Assembly: GCA_013214545.1 (NCBI GenBank)
Contig: JABSQB010000021.1
Span: 1-48,406 of the forward strand
Reading direction: 5' to 3'
Length of the DNA stretch: 48,406 bases
Source of the DNA: Henriciella sp.
GTDB lineage: Bacteria; Pseudomonadota; Alphaproteobacteria; Caulobacterales; Hyphomonadaceae
The notes below the pieces were generated by a model. The model was not told the origin of the DNA and searched no databases. It was given only the letters and a program-made list of their open reading frames with translations. A program made the position numbers and the translations under genes. Of the stretch, positions 1 to 8,069 are shown piece after piece (position 1 is the first letter of the stretch; each line of letters starts with the position of its first letter).

Positions 1-2
1 GC

Positions 3-224
3 ATCTCCTCGATCTGCTCGAAAATCAGTGAATCAGAATTCGGTCGTTTTGACTCGGAGTTTTTCAACAGTATCGGGCGTTTTAAGTCGTTGGCCTCAAA
101 CAACTCTGCTTGGTTTTACGGATTCCTCCTAGGGGCAATTTATGCTATTCATGAGTTCGACGCGATGAAGAGCGTCGAACCTGACTGGCCCACAAAATTG
201 TGGACCAAACGCAGACCAAGCTGA
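3..224 (+). CDS. C-terminal fragment of an unknown protein, cut by the left edge
   Basis: Reading from base 3, an uninterrupted frame runs to a TGA at 222-224 and gives 73 residues with no start codon needed inside the window. The other two forward frames stop early (at 29-31 and near base 130). The residues look protein-like: an aromatic, hydrophobic stretch (WFYGFLLGAIYAIHEF) followed by a basic C-terminus ending KRRPS. I recognise no family. The next 250 bases (225-474) are A+T-richer and hold no supported gene. The call rests only on reading-frame openness and residue composition, so it could still be a chance frame. Confidence 0.45.
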   Translation: MSSICSKISESEFGRFDSEFFNSIGRFKSLASNNSAWFYGFLLGAIYAIHEFDAMKSVEPDWPTKLWTKRRPS

Positions 225-474
225 GGACCAAGAATCGATTTTCATTCGCACAAGTGATTGAAATTAAAGGATAAAAAATATAGAATGTGGCACGTCACTC
301 GCGCCAGCCTCATTGGCCTAAGGTGCTGAAAAATAAGCGTAAAATGATTTTCTCCTATTGGGCTGTCAGTTTCGACGCATCTTTGGTGGCTCGAACCAAG
401 CTTTGAAATCGTAGCCGATACACAGCACCCGCGATATAGGGGGCAAAACTTTTTATCGAAGGATGGTGCTACGA

Positions 475-1197
475 ATGATTGAACTGAGCCCAGTGCGCAA
501 TGATGAGCCTGCGCTGGTTAGCGCACCCATGATCGCCGCTGCGGGGAAGGTTCTAAACTACCTCATCGATAACAGAGCAATAGGCTTGACCAAGGGCAAA
601 GCCTTTCGGCGAAAGTTTGTCCATTGGGCTGCAGCCGAGTTCGACTGGCCCGGTATGAGGGCGGAAGAGCTCTTCAAGGTCAACAAAGTTCTGAACGAAA
701 ATGATTTTCCGCCGCTTGAAGCGCTTCACTTCGTACTTTTGCAACTGAAACTCATACGGCATTACAAGCTTGAATGTCGTTTGACCAAGAAGGGTAGGGA
801 GCTAGCACATCGCCCAGGTCACCTGTTCAACCTTATCGCCCCGTTTTACCTTTTTGAAATCGACCATGCAGCGTCATCGCGTATACCGGAGCCGCTCCTT
901 GGAAACTGGCATGTGGTTCTTGGTGTGCTGAACATTGAAGGGACATGCGGTGTAACTAGCGGGCAATTGAGAGAAATTCTGTATGGTTCACACGATTCTG
1001 ACGATACCTACGACCTGGTCCCTGGGATGCTCTGGGGGCAGGTCCTAAGACCGTTAAGCTGGCTTGGTCTTTTGGAAGAGGTCAACAAGGATGAGCGTCA
1101 GTTGCTTTCGGAGGGTACATACAAGACGACAGAGCTATGGCATTTTGCATTCAAGTTTGCGCGCGATCATATGTTGCTGCCAACGACGTTACATTGA
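475..1197 (+). CDS. hypothetical protein, possibly winged-helix-like
   Basis: This 240-residue protein has no family I can name with confidence. An upstream in-frame ATG at 463 overlaps the GAAGGA Shine-Dalgarno sequence (458-463), so the ATG at 475, 11 bases after it, is the better start. Residues around 80-125 (leucine-rich helix, RLTKKGRELAHRPGHLF) resemble the LTxxGRxLxxDPxxLxxHL segment found in the C-terminal part of some plasmid pRiA4b ORF-3-type proteins, which I recall as winged-helix-like. The second half (LRPLSWLGLLEE) could be a repeat of the same fold. No signal peptide or membrane segment is visible. It stands alone, with gaps of 250 and 417 bases around it, and its base composition is lower in GC than the genes to the right, which fits acquired or remnant DNA. 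Confidence 0.6.
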   Translation: MIELSPVRNDEPALVSAPMIAAAGKVLNYLIDNRAIGLTKGKAFRRKFVHWAAAEFDWPGMRAEELFKVNKVLNENDFPPLEALHFVLLQLKLIRHYKLECRLTKKGRELAHRPGHLFNLIAPFYLFEIDHAASSRIPEPLLGNWHVVLGVLNIEGTCGVTSGQLREILYGSHDSDDTYDLVPGMLWGQVLRPLSWLGLLEEVNKDERQLLSEGTYKTTELWHFAFKFARDHMLLPTTLH

Positions 1198-1614
1198 GTG
1201 TTAGATCGTCGGTCAGAACATTATTGGAATACGAATGTTGGATTAGGCTGGACGCGTTCATCGGAATCTTGTCAACTGCAACGAGATTTATTCTGAGGAT
1301 AATTCAGTCACCCTACGAATTAACTTTGTCGGTTTTTCTGACGGTAAAAAGTATCCACAGAATTTTTAAACCGTTGATTTGTAATTGATATTTAAGATTG
1401 TTCATCATCGAGTGGGAATAGGGCGCGGAAGCATCGATCAGCTTAGCTGCACCGACGCAGGCCGGACCAATGAGCGCGAATTCCCGATGCGCGCGTTAAA
1501 AAAATCCCTAACAAATTATGCCGCTTAGGCGCGAAATCTTGATTTTTCTACCAAGGGCTGTGTTTACCATAATCTGATACTGAGATCGTTACTTCGCAAT
1601 TCTCAGGGACGATT
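1198..1614. other. non-coding gap with no supported gene
   Basis: This 417-base gap lies between the orphan protein and the c-di-GMP gene. An open frame across 1137-1388 overlaps the upstream gene, has no ribosome-binding site and reads as low-complexity sequence, so I do not support it. The stretch is A+T-rich around 1300-1400 and contains a single DnaA-box-like 9-mer. I see no repeat or terminator. The promoter for the downstream gene is presumably near 1540-1600, but no good -35/-10 pair stands out. Confidence 0.5.
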
Positions 1615-3480
1615 TTGGCAATCTTATCCGCATCTCAACTGGAAAAGGAATTTCGCGCGGCGCAAACCGTGGCGAGACGCTTGGAAGGTGATTTGTACAC
1701 CCGCGTGGGCGCGAGCGTTCTGACGGCTGGAATGATTACCTGGAGCGGTATGGTCACGGTCGCTTTGATCTGGATGGCCTGCATATTCGTCAATGAAATC
1801 ATCGAACCCAGCGTTGTGCGACAATTGCTGAGAAACAATGAAGCCTCCAAGAAGCGGCTTGCGCTTTACACCCTCCACATCACCAGCGGATCCGCGATCT
1901 GGGCCGGCGCAGGTGTCGCGCTTTGGGTGACAGGCGATCCGGCGATTATGACGCTCGGCGCTGTACTCTTGCTCGGCACTTTGATGCACGTGACGCTGAT
2001 CTACGCCGTCAGCAAGATTTTGGTGGTGTCCGTATCATCGCCATTGATCATTGCCATGGGCATCATGGCGCTTTTGGTGGTCGCTGATGATGGTATTGCG
2101 ACGCGCGATAAGACGATTGTGATCTTTTCCGTTCTGATCTTGCTCGCGTATTTGGTGATGTTGCTGCTGACTAATATGGAAACGCAGGACGAGATGGCCA
2201 AGCTCTCGGAAGACAATGCGCGCCTGGCGAGAGAGGACACACTGACCAAGCTCGCCAATCGGCGTCATTTCGTCGAGAAGATCAAAATCACTCAGGCCCG
2301 CGATGAAGCCTTCGCAATTGCCTTCATCGATCTCGATCGTTTCAAGCCGCTGAACGATGAGCATGGCCATGCCATTGGTGATGAAGTGCTCAAAGCCATC
2401 GCAAATCGATTGAAAGCCTCGCAAGCGATCGACTTTGCGGCACGCCTGGGCGGCGACGAGTTTGGGGCTTTGATTACGGCGCCTGCGAAACTCGACAACC
2501 TTGGCGAGGCCCTGAATGAGCTGTCAGAAGGGCTCGTCATTCCGATAGCGGCCAGCATCGGGCCGGTCTCGTTGGGCGCCTCCATCGGATGCGCCTGCGC
2601 TGACGAGTCCTTATCCGATCACTCCAAACTGATGCATGCCGCAGATATTGCGATGATCCGCGCCAAATCCGAGGGAGGCGGCGTCGCGACCTTCGATGCT
2701 TCGATCGACGCCGGGATGCTGGAATTCGCGGAAGTTGAAAGCGCCTTCCGGGCCGCCGTTATTTCTGGTCAGATCAAAGCCGCGCTGCAACCGATCAAGT
2801 GCGTTCGCAGCCAAGCGATCAAGAAGTATGAGCTTCTGGCGCGGTGGGAGCGTAATGATGGGGGGCGCGCGCTGACGCCGGATGAGTTCATTCCAATGGC
2901 TGAGCGGCTTGGACTGCTGAACCAGGTTTTGTGGAGCACTCTGGATCAGGCGCTGCCCGAAATTCGCGGGACGGAGCTGACCCTCGCGATCAATATTTCG
3001 CCGTCTCAGCTTTTGTCAGCGCAATTTTTCGCGAAGCTGAACTCGATCCTGCGCACACACATCGTGCCAGCGAGTCAGATTGAACTCGAAATCACTGAGC
3101 AAATCGCCGTGCGCAATGACAAGGAAAATCTCGCTCATTTGGAAAGAGCCAGCGAGTCTGGGTTCTCGATTGTCCTGGATGATTTTGGCACCGGCTACTC
3201 GTCGATTTCGCTGCTTGATCAGCTGCCCTTGGATAAGGTCAAGCTCGACCATTCATTTATCCGCAGCGCCATGGAGACCGATCATGGCCGCAAGCTTTTA
3301 TCGGCTATTGTCGGACTGCTGAAACGTATGGATCTTCGTTGTTGCATTGAAGGGATCGAGACTGCCGAAACCGAAGCGTTCGTGACCTCTTTGGGATGCG
3401 AGGAAGTTCAAGGCTATCTGATCGGGCGGCCTGAGATCATTCGATCAAAGTGCGAGTGGAGCACGCTCATCGCCGTGTAA
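1615..3480 (+). CDS. membrane-bound GGDEF-EAL cyclic-di-GMP protein
   Basis: A 621-residue protein with five or six predicted membrane helices in residues about 25-185, a short helical linker, a GGDEF domain (about 200-365) and an EAL domain (about 380-615). The GGDEF motif is intact at residues 279-283. The inhibitory RxxD site in front of it reads QAID, so product inhibition through a canonical I-site is unlikely. The EAL signature is ELL at 406-408, but the other phosphodiesterase landmarks are present: NIS, LEITE, DDFGTGYSS (522-530), a following Lys, EGIET and QGY. Both synthesis and breakdown of c-di-GMP are therefore possible, acting at the inner membrane. Translation starts at TTG 1615, with AGGGA five bases upstream. 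The membrane module has no periplasmic sensor domain that I recognise. It appears to be a single-gene unit. Confidence 0.93.
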   Translation: MAILSASQLEKEFRAAQTVARRLEGDLYTRVGASVLTAGMITWSGMVTVALIWMACIFVNEIIEPSVVRQLLRNNEASKKRLALYTLHITSGSAIWAGAGVALWVTGDPAIMTLGAVLLLGTLMHVTLIYAVSKILVVSVSSPLIIAMGIMALLVVADDGIATRDKTIVIFSVLILLAYLVMLLLTNMETQDEMAKLSEDNARLAREDTLTKLANRRHFVEKIKITQARDEAFAIAFIDLDRFKPLNDEHGHAIGDEVLKAIANRLKASQAIDFAARLGGDEFGALITAPAKLDNLGEALNELSEGLVIPIAASIGPVSLGASIGCACADESLSDHSKLMHAADIAMIRAKSEGGGVATFDASIDAGMLEFAEVESAFRAAVISGQIKAALQPIKCVRSQAIKKYELLARWERNDGGRALTPDEFIPMAERLGLLNQVLWSTLDQALPEIRGTELTLAINISPSQLLSAQFFAKLNSILRTHIVPASQIELEITEQIAVRNDKENLAHLERASESGFSIVLDDFGTGYSSISLLDQLPLDKVKLDHSFIRSAMETDHGRKLLSAIVGLLKRMDLRCCIEGIETAETEAFVTSLGCEEVQGYLIGRPEIIRSKCEWSTLIAV

Positions 3481-3602
3481 TTGACGGACTCCGTCCGGCG
3501 ACGCTCCTCAAGCACGGAAATCCGCAGGTCCGGATTTGACCATTTTGGCAGGCGGCCCCATTGTTCGCGGGCAGATCAGTCAACCGTCGAAAGTAACCCG
3601 AA

Positions 3603-4526
3603 ATGCTCTCAGCGCTGCGTGCCTGGATTGATCGATTGCCGTTCGGTCATTCTCTCATTTTGCCAGTTTGGGATGCTATCTATCGACTATCGCAACCTGA
3701 TGTGAGGATCATCACAGGCGGAATTGCGTTCTACGCTTTGTTTTCGATTTTCCCTCTGATCTATCTGACGACGACGCTGGTCTTCGTTCTGTTGCCACCA
3801 GAAGTTTCCGGGCAACTGGCCGACGCCATCAATCGGATCATGGCCTCTAATGTTGTTCCGCTCGACGCCAGCGACATGAACGAAGTCGCGGCGCTCGCGC
3901 CAAAGAATATTACGTTGTCGGTCGGCGGCGCGTTGGTGCTTGTCGTGTGGGCGGCAATGGCAGGCACAAAAGCGATGATTAGCGGTATTCGAATGATCGC
4001 GGTGTCGACGCGCCCGTCGGGCGTGCTGCGATATCAAGGCATTGCGCTGGTCCTGGCGACCAGCCTGATCTTGCTCGTCTGGACGCTTGGCGCATTTCAG
4101 ATCGTTTTGACGATTGTACGCAACCAGGATGGTGGACTAGCGACTGAGTTTGCCGCCGAGATTGCGTCGATTGCTGGTACGATCTGGCTGACTAAATGGG
4201 TCGCGGTGTTTGCGGTATTCTACCTGATCCTGGCGGTCTCTCTGAATGGCCGCGTCTCCAAGGGCTGGCCGATGATTGGCGGCGCCGCCAGCAGCGCGAT
4301 TGCCTGGCTGACTGTGACCTACCTGTTCCAACTCTACTTGAAGTACTCAGTTCTAGGCACGCTTTACGGCGCGTTGGCTTCGGTGATCGTTGGCTTCATC
4401 TGGCTCGCCATGTCGGTCAATACATTGCTGCTGGGCGCCGCTCTGGCCACCCAGTGGGATGCCGCTGCACGCCTGAAACATGGGCCGTTGCGCTTCTCTG
4501 ACGATCAGGACGCCAAGAAAACCTGA
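3603..4526 (+). CDS. YihY/BrkB family inner-membrane protein
   Basis: A 307-residue polytopic protein with about six hydrophobic segments. The family signature is visible: the N-terminal helix with GGIAFYALFSIFPL, a central VWAAMAGTKAMISGIR segment, and the C-terminal GTLYGALASVIVGFIWLAMS stretch followed by a short polar tail. Members were once misannotated as ribonuclease BN or virulence factor BrkB. They are inner-membrane proteins of uncertain, possibly transport, function. The gene begins 122 bases after the c-di-GMP gene, with only a weak ribosome-binding site (GAAAG), and ends 13 bases before the convergent GH5 gene. Nothing in the neighbourhood points to a specific substrate. Confidence 0.9.
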   Translation: MLSALRAWIDRLPFGHSLILPVWDAIYRLSQPDVRIITGGIAFYALFSIFPLIYLTTTLVFVLLPPEVSGQLADAINRIMASNVVPLDASDMNEVAALAPKNITLSVGGALVLVVWAAMAGTKAMISGIRMIAVSTRPSGVLRYQGIALVLATSLILLVWTLGAFQIVLTIVRNQDGGLATEFAAEIASIAGTIWLTKWVAVFAVFYLILAVSLNGRVSKGWPMIGGAASSAIAWLTVTYLFQLYLKYSVLGTLYGALASVIVGFIWLAMSVNTLLLGAALATQWDAAARLKHGPLRFSDDQDAKKT

Positions 4527-4539
4527 GGCGCTCTCTGGA

Positions 4540-5595
4540 TTACTCTTCCGGCAGCGACTCTGTCCCCCAGCCCCGCATGATATCGCGAACAAAGAGACCG
4601 GATTCCGATAGATGGTCTTCCGTCCAGCCACCATCGGCTGGGGCGCCTTTAACAAACATTGCTGCGCCTTCGGTGGCGTCGCTGACGGCCCAATTCATGT
4701 GAGAAATTGAATTGTCCTGAAGCAGTTTGAGCCAGGCTAGCGTCGAGGTGCGATCAACCTCGCCATCGCCATCATAATTCACCGTGCCCCATTCGGTCGC
4801 CATTAAGGGCAGGCCTTTGTCGATCGCGTACTGCGCTTTCGCTCTTAACGCATCCTTATGACTGCCGGCATAGAAATGAACCGCATAGACGAGGTTGTCG
4901 TAACCAATAATCGGATCATCCGCGGCCTTGTCGACGTCCTGATCCCAGCTTTGTGTGCCGACCACGATCAGGTTGTCGGGGTCAATCTCTCGAATAGCTT
5001 GTATCACGGTTTCAGAATACGGTTTTACGACGCTCGCCCAGTCGGTTGTGTCGAGCGGCTCATTATAGATCTCGTAGATCAAATTTGGCGTATCGCCGTA
5101 GCGCGTCGCGAGCTTCTGGAAAAAGCCGACGGCTTCTTCGACATTTTCTTCGGCGCGGTGAGAGTGCCAATCGACCACCACATACAGACCATTCTCAATT
5201 GCCGCGTCGACAATTGTGTAAGCGCGCGCTTCGTTGGCTTTGGGGTCGGTCAGGTAACTGCCTTCTCGCTCCGCCGCGAGCGCCGCGCGGACAATTTTCG
5301 CGTTCCAATCCTCTGCAAAAAAGCGCACGGCCTCGGCATTGTAGAACCGCTCCTGCCCCCAGCCTGTCGTGCTCCAGAAAAAGCTGGGGCCAGCGAAAGA
5401 AACCGGTGCGCCAGATTCATCGACAATGTGGACGCCGGAGACAGAAAGCGCGCCGTGCTCCTCAACCGGGGTGACCTGAGATGAGCGGGCAGGAGTAGGG
5501 GATGGTTCAGGCTGCGCGCTCAAGCTGGTGCAGGCCGTCGAAGCGAGCGCGAAAGCGGCGCTCAGGGTGTGGAAGATAGGCGCGGTAAAACTCAT
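4540..5595 (-). CDS. glycoside hydrolase family 5 endoglucanase-like lipoprotein
   Basis: A 351-residue secreted glycosidase. The N-terminus has a hydrophobic stretch ending STAC (Cys22), an imperfect lipobox, followed by a Pro/Ser/Thr linker to about residue 45. The rest is a GH5 barrel close to subfamily 2 cellulases: WHS after beta-strand 4 (residues 143-145), the acid/base Glu179 in IYEIYNEP, HFYAGSH (240-245), and the nucleophile Glu268 in MATEWGT. The family hydrolyses beta-1,4-glucans or related beta-glucosides by a retaining mechanism. The start is supported by AGGAG six bases upstream. The promoter region is shared with the divergent oxidoreductase operon and carries a LacI-type dyad at 5630-5645, so sugar-dependent repression is likely. 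No carbohydrate-binding module is visible. The exact substrate cannot be read from the sequence. Confidence 0.9.
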   Translation of the reverse strand: MSFTAPIFHTLSAAFALASTACTSLSAQPEPSPTPARSSQVTPVEEHGALSVSGVHIVDESGAPVSFAGPSFFWSTTGWGQERFYNAEAVRFFAEDWNAKIVRAALAAEREGSYLTDPKANEARAYTIVDAAIENGLYVVVDWHSHRAEENVEEAVGFFQKLATRYGDTPNLIYEIYNEPLDTTDWASVVKPYSETVIQAIREIDPDNLIVVGTQSWDQDVDKAADDPIIGYDNLVYAVHFYAGSHKDALRAKAQYAIDKGLPLMATEWGTVNYDGDGEVDRTSTLAWLKLLQDNSISHMNWAVSDATEGAAMFVKGAPADGGWTEDHLSESGLFVRDIMRGWGTESLPEE

Positions 5596-5629
5596 GTCGG
5601 TCTCCTACTTTGGACACAGAGAAGCGTAA

Positions 5630-5645
5630 TTGACAACGATGTCAA
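5630..5645. promoter_or_regulatory. LacI-family operator upstream of the GH5 gene
   Basis: TTGACAACGATGTCAA is a 16-base dyad with one mismatched pair and a central CG step, typical of LacI-family operators. It lies 35 bases upstream of the GH5 start codon. Its left arm is identical to those at 5811, 15554 and 23693. The likely binder is the LacI protein encoded at 22631-23662 (inference). Confidence 0.65.
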
Positions 5646-5778
5646 TACCAATCTCCCTTTTTGTGATCCCGTTTTCTCGAACATGATCTTAATCGCCCGG
5701 CTTGGATTTGCACAGGCAGTGAGCTCGCAAGCGCGCGCCGCCAAAGTAATCCATTTGGCGCTGATCATCGACTGTGTG

Positions 5779-5805
5779 TTGACAGATAGGCTGGGCCTCT
5801 AGTAT
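5779..5805 (+). promoter_or_regulatory. probable sigma-70 promoter of the oxidoreductase operon
   Basis: A perfect -35 hexamer TTGACA (5779-5784) is followed after 15 bases by TAGTAT (5800-5805), a four-of-six match to TATAAT. The spacing is slightly short. Transcription would start near 5812, inside the LacI-type dyad at 5811-5826, which is a classical repression arrangement. Confidence 0.45.
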
Positions 5806-5810
5806 CGAAA

Positions 5811-5826
5811 TTGACAACGTTGTCTG
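5811..5826. promoter_or_regulatory. LacI-family operator at the oxidoreductase operon start
   Basis: TTGACAACGTTGTCTG contains the perfect 12-base palindrome GACAACGTTGTC (5813-5824). It sits 23 bases before the first start codon of the operon and just downstream of a probable -10 box. It is the best-conserved copy of the motif in the window. Confidence 0.7.
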
Positions 5827-5848
5827 ATTTGGATTCAAGGAGCGCCAC

Positions 5849-6973
5849 TTGCTGAACGAACATCTCCGTATGGGAATGGTGGGAGGCGGCCAAGGCGCGT
5901 TCATCGGAGACGTGCACCGTCTGGCGGCCCGATTGGATGGCAAGATCTCTCTAGTGTCCGGCGTCTTCTCGCGCGATCCTGAGAATAGCCGAGCCACCGG
6001 CCAGATGCTGGGACTCAGCCCATCCCGTTGCTATGCGACTTATGAAGACATGATGCACGGTGAGGCGGCGCTGCCTGCTGATGAACGCATGAATTTTGTC
6101 TCGATCGTTACACCAAATCACATGCACCTCCCGGTTGCCAAAGCGGCTTTGGAAGCCGGGTTCCACGTTCTATCCGACAAGCCAGCCACGCTCGATCTGG
6201 CAGAAGCGCGGGCGCTGCGGGATTTGGTTCGTCAAACGGGTCTGACCTACGGCCTGACCCATACTTATCTTGGATACCCATTGGTCGAGACGGCGCGTTC
6301 AATCATTGCTGAAGGTGGCATCGGAAAGGTGCGCAAAGTCTTCGTCGAGTACATCCAGGGGTGGCTTTCGCAGCCCGTTGACAACAAACAAGCCGACTGG
6401 CGCACCGATCCTGCGCGTTCAGGGCCTTCCGGCTGCATGGGGGATATCGGCACGCACGCCCACAATCTGGCAGAGTTCGTTACCGGAAATGTGATGACGC
6501 ATGTGGCGGCCGACCTGTCAGTCTTTGTCGATGGGCGCCGGCTCGATGATGACGGCTCGGCGCTGTTTCGTATGCAGGGCGGGGTCAAAGGTGTACTCAG
6601 CGCATCGCAAATCTGCGTCGGAAAAGAGAATAGCCTCAGCATCCGCGTCTATGGCGAAACGGGTGGTCTGGAATGGGACCAAGAAGAACCGAATACGTTG
6701 ATCCGGACTTATTTGGACCGCCCGACTGAAATCCTTCGGGCGGGGCAGGGATATTTGCCAGCCAGCGCGCAAACCGGATTCAGGACACCGCCTGGACACC
6801 CTGAAGGCTACATCGAAGCGTTCGCAAACGTGTACCTCGATTTTGCCAGGGCTCTGAATGAGGGCCGCGCATCCACCACCGGCGTTGAGGCTGCCGTCCG
6901 CGGCATGGCCTTCGTCGAGGCGCTCGTTGAGAGCAGCAAGAACAATGCAGCATGGACGGAGATTGGCTCATGA
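5849..6973 (+). CDS. Gfo/Idh/MocA family NAD(P)-dependent oxidoreductase
   Basis: A 374-residue cytosolic oxidoreductase. Residues 1-135 form a Rossmann fold starting MGMVGGGQGAFIG. The conserved lysine motif reads SDKP (usually EKP) near residue 112, and the C-terminal domain carries GDIGTHAHN with the expected catalytic His. The family oxidises or reduces sugar hydroxyl or keto groups. The start is TTG 5849, with AAGGAG six bases upstream; no ATG fits as well. It is the first gene of a six-gene operon and overlaps the next gene by four bases (ATGA). With the sugar isomerase-like and GMC/LacC neighbours it probably handles a keto-sugar, for example reducing a 3-keto product. That role is inferred, not visible in the sequence. 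Confidence 0.9.
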   Translation: MLNEHLRMGMVGGGQGAFIGDVHRLAARLDGKISLVSGVFSRDPENSRATGQMLGLSPSRCYATYEDMMHGEAALPADERMNFVSIVTPNHMHLPVAKAALEAGFHVLSDKPATLDLAEARALRDLVRQTGLTYGLTHTYLGYPLVETARSIIAEGGIGKVRKVFVEYIQGWLSQPVDNKQADWRTDPARSGPSGCMGDIGTHAHNLAEFVTGNVMTHVAADLSVFVDGRRLDDDGSALFRMQGGVKGVLSASQICVGKENSLSIRVYGETGGLEWDQEEPNTLIRTYLDRPTEILRAGQGYLPASAQTGFRTPPGHPEGYIEAFANVYLDFARALNEGRASTTGVEAAVRGMAFVEALVESSKNNAAWTEIGS

Positions 6974-8025
6974 AAACGATGAAAGGGCCTGCCATTTTCC
7001 TCGCCCAGTTCATGGGCGATGCACCGTTCGATACAATGGAGAATGCCTGCCGCTGGATGGCGAGCGCAGGCTATAAGGGCGTCCAGGTGCCGTCTGACAA
7101 TCCGGCCTGTATCGACCTTAAACTGGCGGCCGAGAGCAAAACTTATTGCGACGATTTCAAAGGCAAATGCCGTGAATGGGGCGTGGAGATCACGGAGCTC
7201 TCCACCCACATTCAGGGGCAGCTCGTGGCGGTGCATCCTGCCTATGACACAGCATTCGACGCGTTTGCGCCGACAGAGCTGCACGGCAATCCCAGGGCGC
7301 GGCAGGAATGGGCTGTCGAGCAGGTGAAGTTGGCCGCCAAGGCTTCGCAAAATCTCGGGCTCGATCGATCTGTTTCATTTCCCGGCGCACTGGTCTGGCC
7401 ATTCATGTATCCTTGGCCGCAGCGCCCCGCGGGACTGGTTGAAGGAGGGTTCAAGGAACTCGCAAAACGCTGGCGCCCAATCCTCGATTATTATGACGAG
7501 TGCGGCGTGGACATCTGTTATGAGATACACCCCGGTGAAGACCTGCATGACGGCGTGACGTTCGAACGCTTTCTCGACGAAGTTGATGGCCACGCCCGAT
7601 GCAACATCCTCTATGATCCGAGCCACTTCATACTTCAGCAGCTCGATTATCTCGCTTTCATCGATCACTACCATGATCGCATCCGCATGTTCCATGTGAA
7701 GGATGCCGAGTTCCGTCCAAACGGGAAGAGCGGCGTCTATGGCGGTTACCAGGGCTGGGTTGAACGCCCGGGTCGGTTCCGCTCGCTAGGTGACGGTCAG
7801 ATCGATTTCGGCGCGATCTTCAGCAAACTTGCCGGCTACGACTTCGATGGCTGGGCCGTGGTGGAGTGGGAATGCGCGCTCAAACACCCGGAAGATGGTG
7901 CCCGCGAAGGCGCAAAATTCGTCTCCGATCACATCATCCGCGTCACAGATAAAGCGTTCGATGACTTCGCTGGTGGTGAGGTCAGCACCGAGACGAACAG
8001 GAGAATGCTCGGCCTAGAAAAGTGA
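6970..8025 (+). CDS. sugar phosphate isomerase/epimerase-like TIM barrel, cytosolic
   Basis: A 351-residue AP endonuclease-2-type TIM barrel. Metal-ligand motifs appear in order: CYEIHPGED (Glu, His), YDPSHF (Asp, His), MFHVKDAEF (His, Asp) and VVEWE (Glu) near the C-terminus, so a divalent metal site is probably intact. The start used here is the ATG at 6970, whose ATGA overlaps the upstream stop; an in-frame ATG at 6952 lies inside the preceding gene and has no better ribosome-binding site. There is no signal peptide, unlike the related protein at 11820. Family members isomerise or epimerise sugars, and some relatives cleave 3-keto-glycosides by beta-elimination. Pairing with a Gfo/Idh/MocA enzyme is common in inositol and keto-sugar pathways. 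Confidence 0.9.
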   Translation: MKTMKGPAIFLAQFMGDAPFDTMENACRWMASAGYKGVQVPSDNPACIDLKLAAESKTYCDDFKGKCREWGVEITELSTHIQGQLVAVHPAYDTAFDAFAPTELHGNPRARQEWAVEQVKLAAKASQNLGLDRSVSFPGALVWPFMYPWPQRPAGLVEGGFKELAKRWRPILDYYDECGVDICYEIHPGEDLHDGVTFERFLDEVDGHARCNILYDPSHFILQQLDYLAFIDHYHDRIRMFHVKDAEFRPNGKSGVYGGYQGWVERPGRFRSLGDGQIDFGAIFSKLAGYDFDGWAVVEWECALKHPEDGAREGAKFVSDHIIRVTDKAFDDFAGGEVSTETNRRMLGLEK

Positions 8026-8069
8026 AACTGCGCGGCCGGGAAAAGAGACAACGCGGCGAGGGAGGAACC

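Noticed and set aside
1346-1357. DnaA-box-like 9-mer (GTATCCACA), possible origin
   Set aside because: A single copy with one mismatch and no cluster, dnaA/parAB gene or AT-rich unwinding repeat nearby.
1137-1388. 83-codon frame after the orphan protein
   Set aside because: It starts inside the upstream gene, has no ribosome-binding site and shows no protein-like pattern.
3484-3500. Small hairpin after the c-di-GMP gene as a terminator
   Set aside because: Only a five-pair stem and no T-run follows.
3481-3705. 74-codon frame after the c-di-GMP gene
   Set aside because: It overlaps the YihY gene out of frame, has no ribosome-binding site and reads as low-complexity Arg/Ser sequence.
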